Shown piece by piece: positions 8,735 through 18,172 of a stretch of 64,000 nt of DNA. The stretch is from Candidatus Heimdallarchaeota archaeon LC_3. Lineage in GTDB: Archaea > Asgardarchaeota > Heimdallarchaeia > Hodarchaeales > LC-3. Both the position numbers and the translations under genes were made by a program. The notes below the pieces were generated by a model, which was given only the letters and a program-made list of their open reading frames with translations, was not told the DNA's origin and searched no databases. Numbering within the stretch: position 1 is the first letter of the stretch; the number at the start of each line of letters is the position of its first letter. The stretch is from the NCBI GenBank assembly GCA_001940645.1, contig MDVS01000006.1:1-64000 (forward strand), read 5' to 3'.

Positions 8735-9031
8735 TTATATAAACCTTCTTGGACCTCGATGTGTCTTTCTTTCAGATGCTGAACGAATTCCTGCAACACC
8801 TCGATGTACTGCACAATTTATACAAAGATAACTTATTGATTGTGTTCGTGCTATCTGAGTTCCACTTTGTCTGAGTTCTCGGGCTATTACTGGATCAACA
8901 AAAGTTCTAAATTTTGTTTGTTTTTTTGCTTTGTCTCTAGGAACTGATTTGCTGCATGCTGAGCATTGAACATAACCTGAAGCACCCTTTCCGCCTTTAG
9001 TTCGTCCACCACTTTTTCTTTTTTTAGGCAT
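8735..9031 (-). CDS. rps26e: 30S ribosomal protein eS26
   Basis: A 98-residue basic protein starting MPKKRKSGGRTK, with the zinc pair C-S-A-C near residue 24 and C-I-N-C near residue 68 and the V-Q-C-S-A-C-S-K...V-P-R-D-K-A-K-K block typical of S26e. It binds near the 3' end of 16S rRNA. An upstream in-frame ATG at 9055 would add eight residues that are not family-like, so the internal ATG at 9031 is preferred. eS26 is absent from most Euryarchaeota and present in TACK/Asgard archaea, which fits the lineage. Confidence 0.93.
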   Translation of the reverse strand: MPKKRKSGGRTKGGKGASGYVQCSACSKSVPRDKAKKQTKFRTFVDPVIARELRQSGTQIARTQSISYLCINCAVHRGVAGIRSASERKTHRGPRRFI

Positions 9032-9409
9032 TGTTTTTTCTCCAAGTTTAAACATTAAGTTAGGAAAAAATTCAGCGTTATAATAAATATTACTACTAAT
9101 TTAGTTAGTTTAAATGATTAATAATATCTTTTCATTTAGTTAGAACTATTTTTTTTCTTTTTCTTATTATTCTTGAAAATCTAATTTTTTAGTATTTTTC
9201 TAATTATGCTAAGAATAAATTCTTCTTTATAACGATTTAACATATTTTTTTTTCTTTTAAAATTAATTATGTTGTTTATTTGTTTTTTATATAAAAATTT
9301 ATTTCATCAAGGAAGATTCTTACTAAAATATTTCTTTTTTCATTTTTTCAAGGATATTCCTTATGTACAGTGCGATTTCAAATAAAATTTACCAACTTCT
9401 AAAATTATT
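9032..9409. other. AT-rich divergent intergenic region
   Basis: 378 bases between eS26 (minus) and the PadR-like gene (plus), dominated by T and A tracts. It must hold both promoters. No ORF or structured RNA was recognised. Confidence 0.5.
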
Positions 9410-9931
9410 TTGTTACCCAAGAAAGAAAACATTATATATAGGGTAATTTGGTGTTCAATTAGGAGTCATGAAAATTTGAGTCATGATTTCGATTTCGATA
9501 CTCTCTTTGACGATTTTCGTGGTGGAAACACTACAAATCCGTCTAATGGATTGTCGAATGAGAAAAATAGTAATTTGGATGTTTTATCCAAATTAAAGGT
9601 AAATTTGACAAAAAAGTCAATTTTTCTTTATATACTCCAATTACTATCTAGAAGAAAGGCTCTCTATGGATATGAAATTCAATCAGCAATTCAGGAAGAA
9701 TTTGACATCGAAAATCTAGCTATGTCCCAAGTTTCATGCTATAAAGAACTATATAGAATGTCACAACAGGGTTTAGTTGTATCTAAGGTGTCCAATGCCT
9801 CAACTCGTCGACGAAGATACTACTTCATCACAGATCAAGGTATTATCACTCTTCGTGAGGCTGCTAAGTTTCTGAAACATACTTATGAATCCCTATTTGG
9901 GCGTGATCCATTAGATTCAGATATTATGTGA
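9410..9931 (+). CDS. PadR-like winged-helix transcriptional regulator
   Basis: A 173-residue frame starting at TTG. Residues ~65-165 form a PadR-type winged helix: a first helix with I-F-L-Y-I-L-Q-L-L, the Y-G-Y-E-I motif, a recognition helix around S-Q-V-S-C-Y-K-E-L-Y-R-M, and a basic wing T-R-R-R-R-Y-Y-F-I-T-D-Q-G. The first ~60 residues are low in conserved features, and several downstream TTG codons exist, so the true start is uncertain. The C-terminal helix is short, as in PadR subfamily 2. Likely a local repressor; no ligand or operator can be named. Confidence 0.7.
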   Translation: MLPKKENIIYRVIWCSIRSHENLSHDFDFDTLFDDFRGGNTTNPSNGLSNEKNSNLDVLSKLKVNLTKKSIFLYILQLLSRRKALYGYEIQSAIQEEFDIENLAMSQVSCYKELYRMSQQGLVVSKVSNASTRRRRYYFITDQGIITLREAAKFLKHTYESLFGRDPLDSDIM

Positions 9932-9992
9932 ATTTTTTGGTTTACATCCATTGAAGAGATTGATAATTGAGCTATTAATAGATAGTAACTTT

Positions 9993-11624
9993 CTATAGAA
10001 AATCCATTAAATTTTTTGTTTTCTTTTTTTCTTCTTTCTTTAATAATTCTAGGTCTTCTGATTTCGCAATTTCTTCCTCCTTTTTGTAATTTAAAATCTT
10101 TTCCTCTTTATTAGCCTTTTTCTTAGTATTTTTAGGAATTTTTTTCCCTCTCTTTTCTAATTTTTTTATGTTTTTTTCTTTTCCTTCTTCTGATGATACT
10201 AATTCATTTTTAAATTCCATTTCATCATTTTTAGGTTTAGATTTGTCTATTTTAGATTTTTTATCAAACGTTCTTTCCAGTTTACTCATTTTTCCTCTAT
10301 CATTTATAATAAATTCTTTAACTAGCTCACCTTCGTATTCTTCAATACTTTCTTGAATCCACGGTATTAATGCTGAATTCTTTTTGTAAAAATATTCTAA
10401 ATCGCTACTGTTGAAATCATTTGCATATGTAATGCGAGTTACTTGATCTAAAGTCGGATTTTCTTTTCTGGTTAAGTTTTTCTTCCCACGAGGTTTCTTT
10501 AAATTCGAATAGATGATTTCTAAATAAGGTAAAGTACCATTCATAGTTTTATTAATAGATGTATGAGTTGTTTTACCTATTTTAAAAGCAATATCCTTTC
10601 TTTTTTGTCGCTGTGCCCAATTTTCAAAAAATGCAGAATATCTTGCCATCTGTTTTCCAAATCCAATAGGAGTCTTTTTGGCATTTCTAACTCCTGCTGA
10701 CAAATGAAAATAAAAATATTTAAGAAGAGACCACTGTTGTTCTCTCATGATTCTTCCGCGAAAAACATCAGCTTTCGAAATATGATCATACATATCAGCT
10801 AATTCTTTTGTATTAAGAGCAAAATGAAGAGCATTCTCATGAACAAAATTTATAAAATCCTGATAATCTACATCCAAATCTCTTGTATCACTAATTGCTT
10901 GTATTGCAGATTTTGATTCCCCAAATATCTTTCGAAGGGCAGTGAAAATCGTGGTTTCGTAATCTCTTTCCTTTAATACAATAATTGATTGTTTTCCTAT
11001 CTCTTCCCTGCCTTGTGCAAGATTGGCTAAATCATTAATTGCGGCGCGAATATCCTTGTTTTTTGACAAAATGTTTATTACTGTTGGATCAACAATGATT
11101 TGCTCATATTTTACAATGTTATTCAATACAAATGCTATTTCTTTTTGAGAAGGACTTTTCAATTGTAAAAATTTACTGCTGAGTCTTAAAGTCCGAAGTT
11201 TGATATTGTAAGGATCATTTGCAGTTGATACAATTGGGAACCTAGATTTTTTAGATAATTTCATGAGTGCTGAAACCCCTCCTCTATCGTCTCTTCCAGA
11301 TAATCCGTCCACTTCATCCAGTAATATTATTTTTCCATTATATCCAGGATTAGGTCTGGTTCTAGATGCTCTTCCCACTAGTGATGTAATAATTGCTTGG
11401 TTTCTTTGATCAGAAGCGTTTAATTCAATTATTTCATAATTCAATTCTTTAGCTATTGCTATTGTTCCTGAAGTTTTACCAATACCTGGTGGACCAGCTA
11501 ACAATGCTATTCGTTCTTTTTGACTGGAATAATTTTTAATCCAAAAGAAAAGGGTTTCAAAAACTGTTTTATTTCCTATAATTTCTCTCATATTTTTAGG
11601 AGCGTATTTATCAGTCCAGTTTAT
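9993..11624 (-). CDS. rfcL: Replication factor C large subunit (clamp loader)
   Basis: An AAA+ clamp-loader subunit that loads PCNA. Visible: Walker A A-G-P-P-G-I-G-K-T, Walker B I-L-L-D-E-V-D-G, sensor S-T-A-N-D-P, an RFC collar, a long Lys/Glu-rich tail and a terminal N-L-M-D-F-L resembling a PCNA-binding PIP box. The first ATG (11591) encodes only MREIIGN; the family-conserved N-W-T-D-K-Y-A-P-K-N segment lies just upstream in frame, with no ATG, GTG or TTG before a stop. Either AUA at 11624 starts the protein, or one extra A in the A6 run near 11630 hides a start at an out-of-frame upstream ATG. I extend the gene to 11624. Confidence 0.9.
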   Translation of the reverse strand: MNWTDKYAPKNMREIIGNKTVFETLFFWIKNYSSQKERIALLAGPPGIGKTSGTIAIAKELNYEIIELNASDQRNQAIITSLVGRASRTRPNPGYNGKIILLDEVDGLSGRDDRGGVSALMKLSKKSRFPIVSTANDPYNIKLRTLRLSSKFLQLKSPSQKEIAFVLNNIVKYEQIIVDPTVINILSKNKDIRAAINDLANLAQGREEIGKQSIIVLKERDYETTIFTALRKIFGESKSAIQAISDTRDLDVDYQDFINFVHENALHFALNTKELADMYDHISKADVFRGRIMREQQWSLLKYFYFHLSAGVRNAKKTPIGFGKQMARYSAFFENWAQRQKRKDIAFKIGKTTHTSINKTMNGTLPYLEIIYSNLKKPRGKKNLTRKENPTLDQVTRITYANDFNSSDLEYFYKKNSALIPWIQESIEEYEGELVKEFIINDRGKMSKLERTFDKKSKIDKSKPKNDEMEFKNELVSSEEGKEKNIKKLEKRGKKIPKNTKKKANKEEKILNYKKEEEIAKSEDLELLKKEEKKKTKNLMDFL

Positions 11625-11982
11625 AGAATTTTTTGATGAGTAAATTGTTTTTAATCTCCATGAAAATGAAATCGAATAAATTTAATATTTTAATTTTTTA
11701 AAAACACTATTTATATGAGATACAGCAATTCTTAAAATGTTTTTAATTAGAATTTCTATAAAAACATAATAATTATTTCCTTTTTATGCTTAATAATTTT
11801 TCATGCTAATTATTCTTTGGTAGCATTAGTCGAAATTTATAATACTAATTAATAAAGGATAATTCATCCTTTATTTTGAATATGAGATGATATTTTAGAA
11901 TTAAAATGTCTTAAGATTAAAATACATATTTATTTTATTAAAAAGTTAAATTTTTGAATTAATTTATTAGGAATAGATACGA
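11625..11982. other. Divergent promoter region between rfcL and EF-2
   Basis: 358 AT-rich bases. No ORF, repeat or RNA was recognised. An out-of-frame minus-strand ATG followed by GAG ATT AAA lies here and may be the true rfcL start if the A6 run contains an extra base. Confidence 0.5.
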
Positions 11983-14469
11983 ATGGCAAGATTCACTGTT
12001 GAAGAAGCAGAAAAATTAATGATGGATAGAAAATATGTAAGAAATCTTGGTATTATCGCACATATCGATCATGGTAAAAGCACTTTAGCAGACTCTTTAC
12101 TTGCAGCATCAGGTTTGGTAAAAGATGATATCGCAGGGAGAGCTCGTGCTACAGATACAAGAGAAGACGAACAAGAGAGAGGAATTACAATAAAAACCAC
12201 CGGAATATCGCTCCATCATATTTATAAAGGTGGGAATAAAATACCAGAGGGCAATTATTTAATTAATTTACAAGATACTCCAGGACATGTTGATTTTTCA
12301 GGTGAAGTTACCGCAGCGTTGAGGGTAGTTGATGGAGCATTAGTAGTAGTTGATGCTGTAGAAAGTGTTATGGTACAAACAGAAACAGTGGTTTCACAAG
12401 CATTACAAGAACATGTTAGACCTGTTTTATATATCAACAAAGTTGATAGATTGATTACTGAAATGCGTTTAAAACCCGAAGATGCATATGAACAATTCAA
12501 AAAAATAATTGACCAATTTAATACGCTTATTCAAACCTATGCTCCAACAGAATTCAAAAAAGAATGGCAAGTTGACCCACTTAAAGGATCTGTGTGTTTT
12601 GGTTCAGCTATGCATCGATTCGGACTATCAATACCAGCCCTAGCTGAAATTTGGTCTAAACAATTAAATAAACCTGTTGATGTATTGATACCATTTTTAT
12701 GGCAAAAAACAAACTTCGTAAAAGGTGTTCTCGGTCCAATTTACGATATTTATCAAAAAACTGAAGAAGGAAAAACTGACGAATTAAAAGCTGTAGTAGA
12801 AAAGTTGAAACTAAAGGTTCCAGATGAAACTTGGATTAAAAACCCTAAACAAATCGCAAAAACGATATTAGAACAATGGCAACCCGTGGAAAAAGCTGTT
12901 CTTGATATGGCTGTTAAATTTTGCCCATCACCAATTAAAGCACAAAAAAATATAGAAGATAACGGAAGTGGTAGGATGAAAGGTGCTTGGGACGGTGATT
13001 TTGAATCTGATTTAGGTAAATCCATGCTAACTTGTGATGAAAACGGCCCTTTAATGATTTCTTTAAGTAAAATGTTCTTACAAAGAGCTAAAAGAGTTGT
13101 GGCGATTGGAAGAATATTTTCAGGTTCAATAAAACAAGGTGACAAAGTAACAGTATTTTTACCAGGATACAATCCTAATAATCCTAAGGAAAGAAATTTT
13201 ACTACTAATGTTCAGCAAGTTTCAATTTTGATGGGAAAAGATGCAGAACCAGTTGGTAAAGTAATTGCAGGAAATATTGTTGCTTTAGTAGGTCTACGAG
13301 GAGCAGTCTCTTCTGCTACAGTGTCATCTGAAGAAACATTAATTCCATTCAAGTCATTAACTTTTGCAGTTGAACCTGTTGTTACTATTGCATTAGAAAC
13401 AAAAAATCCCAAGGAATTACCGAAACTAGTTGAAGGGATGAAACTCATAGAATTAGTTGATCCAAGTTTAAAGACTAAAATTGATGAAGAAACTGGTGAA
13501 TACTTATTAAGTGGGACAGGAGAATTGCATTTAGAAATTGCAATTAAAGATCTTCAAGACATGCAAAAGTTAGATGTTAAGCAATCTGAACCAATTATCA
13601 CTTTTAGAGAATCATGTGAGGGTACTTCACCAAAACCAGCTTTAGCTAAATCCCCTAACAAGCATAATAGATTGTTTGTCACGGCTAAAGTATTAGAAGA
13701 AGGAATCATAGATGCAATTGAAAATAAAATGATCACTCCTTATACAGATTCCAAAAAAGTAGCTGCCATTCTTAGAGATGAAGGTGGTTGGGAAACTCAA
13801 ATCAGTAGAAAGCTCTGGGGAATGGGCGGAGCTGGTGGTGCAGATGATGGACCAAATGTTTTCGTTGATGGAACAAAGGGTGTTCAATATCTCCGTGAAG
13901 TAAAAGATTATATTGTCCAAGGAATGCGCTGGGCTACAAGTGAAGGCCCAATTATGGGTGAGCCCATGTTTGGTGTACGGTTCGATATCAATGATTGTTC
14001 ACTTCACGAAGATCCCATACACCGTGGAATCGGCCAAATGATGGGAGTTGGTCGTAATTCATCTTTCGGGGCTCTTTTAAGTGCCCAGCCTATAATTAAA
14101 GAGCCAATTTATAAGATACAGATCACAGTCCCAGAAAAACACCTCGGAGCTGTATACAAAGTACTTAGTAAACGGAGAGGTAAGATCAATGAGACAATTC
14201 AAAAGGAAGGAACTCCTATGAATATCATTTCAGGTGAAATTCCTGTTTCAGAATCATTAGGTATCAATACCGAACTCCGTTCAGAAACTTCAGGATTTGC
14301 ATTCTCTCAATTGATATTTTCTCACTATGAAAGAGTTCCGGGTAATCTCTATAAATTAGAGGAAGAAGGTGGTGGACTGGCCAGAAAATTTGTAGAACAA
14401 GTAAGGAAGAGAAAAGGATATACTAAAATAGCTCCACCTCCCGCTGAAGATTATATTGACAGAATGTGA
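11983..14469 (+). CDS. fusA: Translation elongation factor 2 (EF-2)
   Basis: An 828-residue GTPase catalysing ribosomal translocation, longer than most archaeal EF-2 (about 730) and close to eukaryotic eEF2. Motifs: A-H-I-D-H-G-K-S-T (G1, residues 26-34), E-R-G-I-T-I-K (G2), D-T-P-G-H-V-D-F (G3) and N-K-V-D (G4). Domains III-V follow, with S-G-T-G-E-L-H-L-E. The domain IV tip reads D-P-I-H-R-G-I-G-Q: His680, the diphthamide position, is kept, but neighbouring residues differ from the usual D-A-I-H-R-G-G-G-Q. It stands alone after a long promoter region rather than in an rps/rpl operon. Confidence 0.95.
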   Translation: MARFTVEEAEKLMMDRKYVRNLGIIAHIDHGKSTLADSLLAASGLVKDDIAGRARATDTREDEQERGITIKTTGISLHHIYKGGNKIPEGNYLINLQDTPGHVDFSGEVTAALRVVDGALVVVDAVESVMVQTETVVSQALQEHVRPVLYINKVDRLITEMRLKPEDAYEQFKKIIDQFNTLIQTYAPTEFKKEWQVDPLKGSVCFGSAMHRFGLSIPALAEIWSKQLNKPVDVLIPFLWQKTNFVKGVLGPIYDIYQKTEEGKTDELKAVVEKLKLKVPDETWIKNPKQIAKTILEQWQPVEKAVLDMAVKFCPSPIKAQKNIEDNGSGRMKGAWDGDFESDLGKSMLTCDENGPLMISLSKMFLQRAKRVVAIGRIFSGSIKQGDKVTVFLPGYNPNNPKERNFTTNVQQVSILMGKDAEPVGKVIAGNIVALVGLRGAVSSATVSSEETLIPFKSLTFAVEPVVTIALETKNPKELPKLVEGMKLIELVDPSLKTKIDEETGEYLLSGTGELHLEIAIKDLQDMQKLDVKQSEPIITFRESCEGTSPKPALAKSPNKHNRLFVTAKVLEEGIIDAIENKMITPYTDSKKVAAILRDEGGWETQISRKLWGMGGAGGADDGPNVFVDGTKGVQYLREVKDYIVQGMRWATSEGPIMGEPMFGVRFDINDCSLHEDPIHRGIGQMMGVGRNSSFGALLSAQPIIKEPIYKIQITVPEKHLGAVYKVLSKRRGKINETIQKEGTPMNIISGEIPVSESLGINTELRSETSGFAFSQLIFSHYERVPGNLYKLEEEGGGLARKFVEQVRKRKGYTKIAPPPAEDYIDRM

Positions 14470-14607
14470 GAAAGTATTTGATTTTTTATTATATTCTTAT
14501 TATAAATTAATTAGCTCTAAGAATTTATTTTTTTTTACTTAATTTCTTCTCTTTTCTGTCATGCGTAATAATTAACTTTTATAATAGCTTGTATTGATAT
14601 TTTAAAT

Positions 14608-16065
14608 ATGTCTGCTCAACCAAAATTAAAGTATTTTGGAACTTCTGGTATAAGAGGAAGAACATTAGTCGATATAACTCCAAATTTTGCAGAACGTATG
14701 GCTAGAGCTTATGTAGATGTTGTTTTATCTGGTATTGATCAAGCTCATGTTGTTATTGGTCGTGATACTAGATTCGGGGCAGAAACACTAGAATTAGCAA
14801 TAATAGCTGGACTAACAGCTTCTGGAATATCTGTGAAGAGATGTGGTATAGTACCTACTCCAGTTTTACTCACTTATCAACAACATATCAATGCTGATGG
14901 TGCAGTAATCATAACAGGTTCTCACATTGCACCAGATCGTATTGGGTTAATATTTATTGAATCTGATGGTTCTTACTGTTCAGATCATGTAACTTTGCAA
15001 ATAGAACAAAGATTTGAGATTTTTAAAGAACATGATGGATTATTACAGATTAAAAATATTAATGATTTACAAAGAATTGGTTCAATAGAGGAACCATCCG
15101 ATGTTTGGGAAATTTATTTTTCTTTTTTAAATTCTAAAATTAATTTAAATCTCATTAAGACCTTTAAAGGAAATTTAGTTGTAGATCCTGGAAATGGGAC
15201 GGCTGCGCATTTTTTTACAAAATTCTTATCTGATAATGAAATAAAAGTAACTTCAATAAACGATAAGTATTTATCATTACCAAATCGTTTTTCTGAGCCA
15301 ATAGAAGCAAATTTAGATCAATTAAAATTAAAAATTAATAATGTTGAAAATTTAGGAATAGCATTTGACTTAGATGCTGATAGAGTAACCTTTATGGTTA
15401 TTAATGAAGAATCTCAAATTGTAACCATTCCTGCAGATCACATGGGTGCATTATTCATAGATTACTTATTGAAAAACAAAAATAAAGGAGAAGTAATACT
15501 TCCAATTAATAGTAGTCTTTTAGCTGAAATAATTCTTGAAAAATTTAATAAAAAACCTATTTATTGCAAAATTGGACAACCTGCTACAATAGAAATCGTT
15601 AAAAAAGTACCTAATCCATTGTTTTCGTATGAAGAATCTGGAAAATTTTATTTTCTTAATGAAGGAATATTATGGACAGATGGAATGTTGATGGTATTAA
15701 AAACAATAGAGCTTCTTGTCGAATCTAATAGACCTCTTTACACTGAATTAAAAGAAACATTTAGCACATACTTGGAATATATATCTATTACAAAAAAGAT
15801 AATTTTTGATGAAGAAAAAATTATTACTCTCAAAGAAAAATTTAATAAAAAATTGGAAGGTATTAAGTTTTCGGGTGAAACTAATCGAATCAACATTGAT
15901 GGAATTAGAATTAACTTTGATAACAAATCTTGGTTATTATTCAGAGCAAGTGGGACTGAACCAGCTTATAAAATTGTTGCAAATGCGAAAAATAAAGCTT
16001 TAACTGAAGAATTAATACTGAAAGGAGAATTTTTTTTTTCTGAATTAGTTGATGATTATAAATAA
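14608..16065 (+). CDS. glmM: Phosphohexomutase (phosphoglucosamine/phosphomannomutase)
   Basis: A 485-residue alpha-D-phosphohexomutase. The four family signatures are visible: T-S-G-I-R-G near the N-terminus; the active-site serine loop I-T-G-S-H-I-A-P-D-R; the metal loop D-L-D-A-D-R; and the phosphate-binding R-A-S-G-T-E-P near the C-terminus. It interconverts hexose or hexosamine 6- and 1-phosphates. GlmM is favoured because glmS lies later in the window, but substrate cannot be fixed from sequence alone; the sugar loop (Y-E-E-S-G-K) is compatible with glucosamine. The metal loop has Leu where Gly is common, and the serine loop has I-A-P in place of N-P, both seen in divergent archaeal members. 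Confidence 0.85.
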   Translation: MSAQPKLKYFGTSGIRGRTLVDITPNFAERMARAYVDVVLSGIDQAHVVIGRDTRFGAETLELAIIAGLTASGISVKRCGIVPTPVLLTYQQHINADGAVIITGSHIAPDRIGLIFIESDGSYCSDHVTLQIEQRFEIFKEHDGLLQIKNINDLQRIGSIEEPSDVWEIYFSFLNSKINLNLIKTFKGNLVVDPGNGTAAHFFTKFLSDNEIKVTSINDKYLSLPNRFSEPIEANLDQLKLKINNVENLGIAFDLDADRVTFMVINEESQIVTIPADHMGALFIDYLLKNKNKGEVILPINSSLLAEIILEKFNKKPIYCKIGQPATIEIVKKVPNPLFSYEESGKFYFLNEGILWTDGMLMVLKTIELLVESNRPLYTELKETFSTYLEYISITKKIIFDEEKIITLKEKFNKKLEGIKFSGETNRINIDGIRINFDNKSWLLFRASGTEPAYKIVANAKNKALTEELILKGEFFFSELVDDYK

Positions 16066-16094
16066 AAATATTAATCTGGAGTTTTCATAATATT

Positions 16095-16328
16095 TTGGAG
16101 AATATTTTGCACATTCGAAAAGAGTTAATAAATGATGTTTTAAGGCAAGTTGCTGTAATCCTGCAATCATATAGACCAAATGTTGAAGAATTGGAAATCA
16201 TACGGTCAAAAATAGATATAATGGTTGAAAAAAACAGAATTGTAGCAATTAAAAAACAGAAACTCCAAACATCATTTAAAAATCATGCAATTCCTGAAAA
16301 GTGGTATAAAATAAAGATTGATGATTAA
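16095..16328 (+). CDS. Small helical protein, unknown
   Basis: A 77-residue hypothetical starting at TTG, 30 bases after the phosphohexomutase stop, so probably co-transcribed. It is charged and predicted helical, with no cysteines or membrane segment. A second TTG at 16107 is an alternative start. I do not recognise the family. Confidence 0.5.
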   Translation: MENILHIRKELINDVLRQVAVILQSYRPNVEELEIIRSKIDIMVEKNRIVAIKKQKLQTSFKNHAIPEKWYKIKIDD

Positions 16329-16337
16329 TTAATGTTA

Positions 16338-17744
16338 TTAATTATACATGAACGGGATTAATTTTTCATATTGTTTAATAATACTATCTCTTTCGTCTTC
16401 TAAGTTTCGTAGTTTTATTGAAAAGCTTTCATACATTTGGTAATACTCAGATAATTGTAGTTCTGATCGTCTGTCTACTAAATCTTGTAAAAAATATTGG
16501 CATATCTGAATTTGCTCTTGAACTTTTTCGATTTGACCCTTAAAGTATTTTTTGATTCCTGAGTTTTCTTCATTGTTATTTTCTAAATCAATTTTATTAG
16601 AAAAACCGTTTGGACTGTTGAAGAAAACATTTTGATAAGCACTTTCTTCATTTTCAAGACTGACATTATTTGAGTTTTCATTCGTATTATTGATTAACTG
16701 ATAAACATTTAAACGAAATTGCTCAGGAGACCAACCATAAACCCATAATTTCCAATCTGATACAGAAAAAACAGTTTCGTTTAAAGAAAAATTAGTTATT
16801 ACATTTTTAATATTTTTTATTGACTCCCTTGATCCGGTTAATCTAATATTTTCACTATTTGTTATTATCTTTAATATTCGCTTTTTAAACCTCTTTTTTT
16901 CTCTGATTTGAACTTCTTTTAATTCAAAATTTTCAATTGAGTTAATTAATTTGTATTTTTTGAATATCAGATTTCTTTTTTGAATGAAGAACATTATTCT
17001 ACTAGTTGTAATTAAAATAAACATTTTTCTAGTTCTTAAAGTCCCATACAATCGATGTATACTAGAAAAATGAATTATTTTTTCATTCTCCGTTAAAATA
17101 CTGGTTGTATTTTTAAAAAATTTTTTTAATCTTTTAACTGTTAACAAATATTTTCTATAAGATGTATTGAAGTTTTGAACGTCGTCGAATAAAGGTTTAC
17201 ATCTTTCTTCAGTGCCTTTTCTGAACATTTTCAAACGATCTGAGATTATTTTGATCCTCATTTGACAAGATTGTATTCGTAATGGATCAAGAAAGAACCT
17301 ATTTAATGGAGCAATAACTTCACGGAATAAATATGCTAAAGAAGGGGAAAAATCTTGTAAATAATGAGTTAGAAATGTATCAATCTTTGATAACTGCATT
17401 TCTAAGTCAATCTTTGGAGTAAAATCTTTTGAATTAGGGATGATTTTTTCTTCATTTTCTAAACTAAGTAATTGATTTTGTAAGTATCGCATATCTTGAG
17501 CAAATGCAACTGGTAACAATGCAACTTCTCTAATTTCAGATTTTATTTCAATGAAATCCCGAATTATTAGGGATTTCATTTCTTCTAAGGTAAGATAATC
17601 ATCAGGACAATTATTATCGTCTTCTGTTTGTCTTAAAAGACAACTATTACAAATTATTATCCCAGATTTTCGATTTATACGTACATCTACTTCTGTAACT
17701 CGATTACCACATAACGAACAGTATAAACTTTGAACAGAGGACAT
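16338..17744 (-). CDS. Zinc-finger protein with GRAM/PH-like segment and coiled coils
   Basis: A 468-residue protein. Residues 8-36 hold a zinc finger (Cys9, Cys12, Cys32, Cys35). A helical region follows to about residue 210. Residues ~215-325 read like a GRAM/PH-type beta barrel: a run of short beta strands beginning E-K-I-I-H-F-S-S, then L-I-T-T-S-R-I-M-F-F, and ending in an amphipathic helix (residues after R-E-S-I-K-N-I-K). The last ~80 residues form a coiled coil. No signal peptide. In eukaryotes GRAM/PH domains bind lipids or ESCRT-II (GLUE domain of Vps36); whether this segment does so is inference. The PH/GRAM call is by pattern only. Confidence 0.5.
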   Translation of the reverse strand: MSSVQSLYCSLCGNRVTEVDVRINRKSGIIICNSCLLRQTEDDNNCPDDYLTLEEMKSLIIRDFIEIKSEIREVALLPVAFAQDMRYLQNQLLSLENEEKIIPNSKDFTPKIDLEMQLSKIDTFLTHYLQDFSPSLAYLFREVIAPLNRFFLDPLRIQSCQMRIKIISDRLKMFRKGTEERCKPLFDDVQNFNTSYRKYLLTVKRLKKFFKNTTSILTENEKIIHFSSIHRLYGTLRTRKMFILITTSRIMFFIQKRNLIFKKYKLINSIENFELKEVQIREKKRFKKRILKIITNSENIRLTGSRESIKNIKNVITNFSLNETVFSVSDWKLWVYGWSPEQFRLNVYQLINNTNENSNNVSLENEESAYQNVFFNSPNGFSNKIDLENNNEENSGIKKYFKGQIEKVQEQIQICQYFLQDLVDRRSELQLSEYYQMYESFSIKLRNLEDERDSIIKQYEKLIPFMYN

Positions 17745-18172
17745 AATAATCGTTTAATTAATATTTAAATAAAAAATTGTCATGAAATGCAAATTAAAGT
17801 TGTTCTCAATATTGAAATTTTTAAATCTAAAATGAAGTTTAAATCAGATTTATAGGCTAAAATGAGTACTAGTGCAAATTTATTATTATCAAATAATATC
17901 TGGGGAATATTGGGTTTTCAGAGAAAAAATGGAAAATAAAATTTCTATTAGTTAATTAGGACTATTTCTTCATTCTATAGGTAAAAATCTAAAAGATTAT
18001 AAAATTTACTTTGAATTGTTTTTTAATTAGTTTTTTAATAATTATCAATAAAATTATTAAAATTTTTTCATACAAATAACCATTTGATCTATAATTGATT
18101 GTTTTTATTGAAACTATGAAAACAATCTAATCATTGAAATAAAATAAATTAATACAACCAAATTAGAAAAAA
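17745..18172. other. AT-rich intergenic region between divergent genes
   Basis: 428 bases with no ORF or RNA recognised. A TATA-like AAATAAAATAAATT at about 18138-18151 lies roughly 25-30 bases before the ATG at 18173, a spacing typical of leaderless archaeal mRNAs. Confidence 0.5.

Noticed and set aside
12753..13172. 139-codon minus-strand ORF
   Set aside because: Antisense within EF-2.
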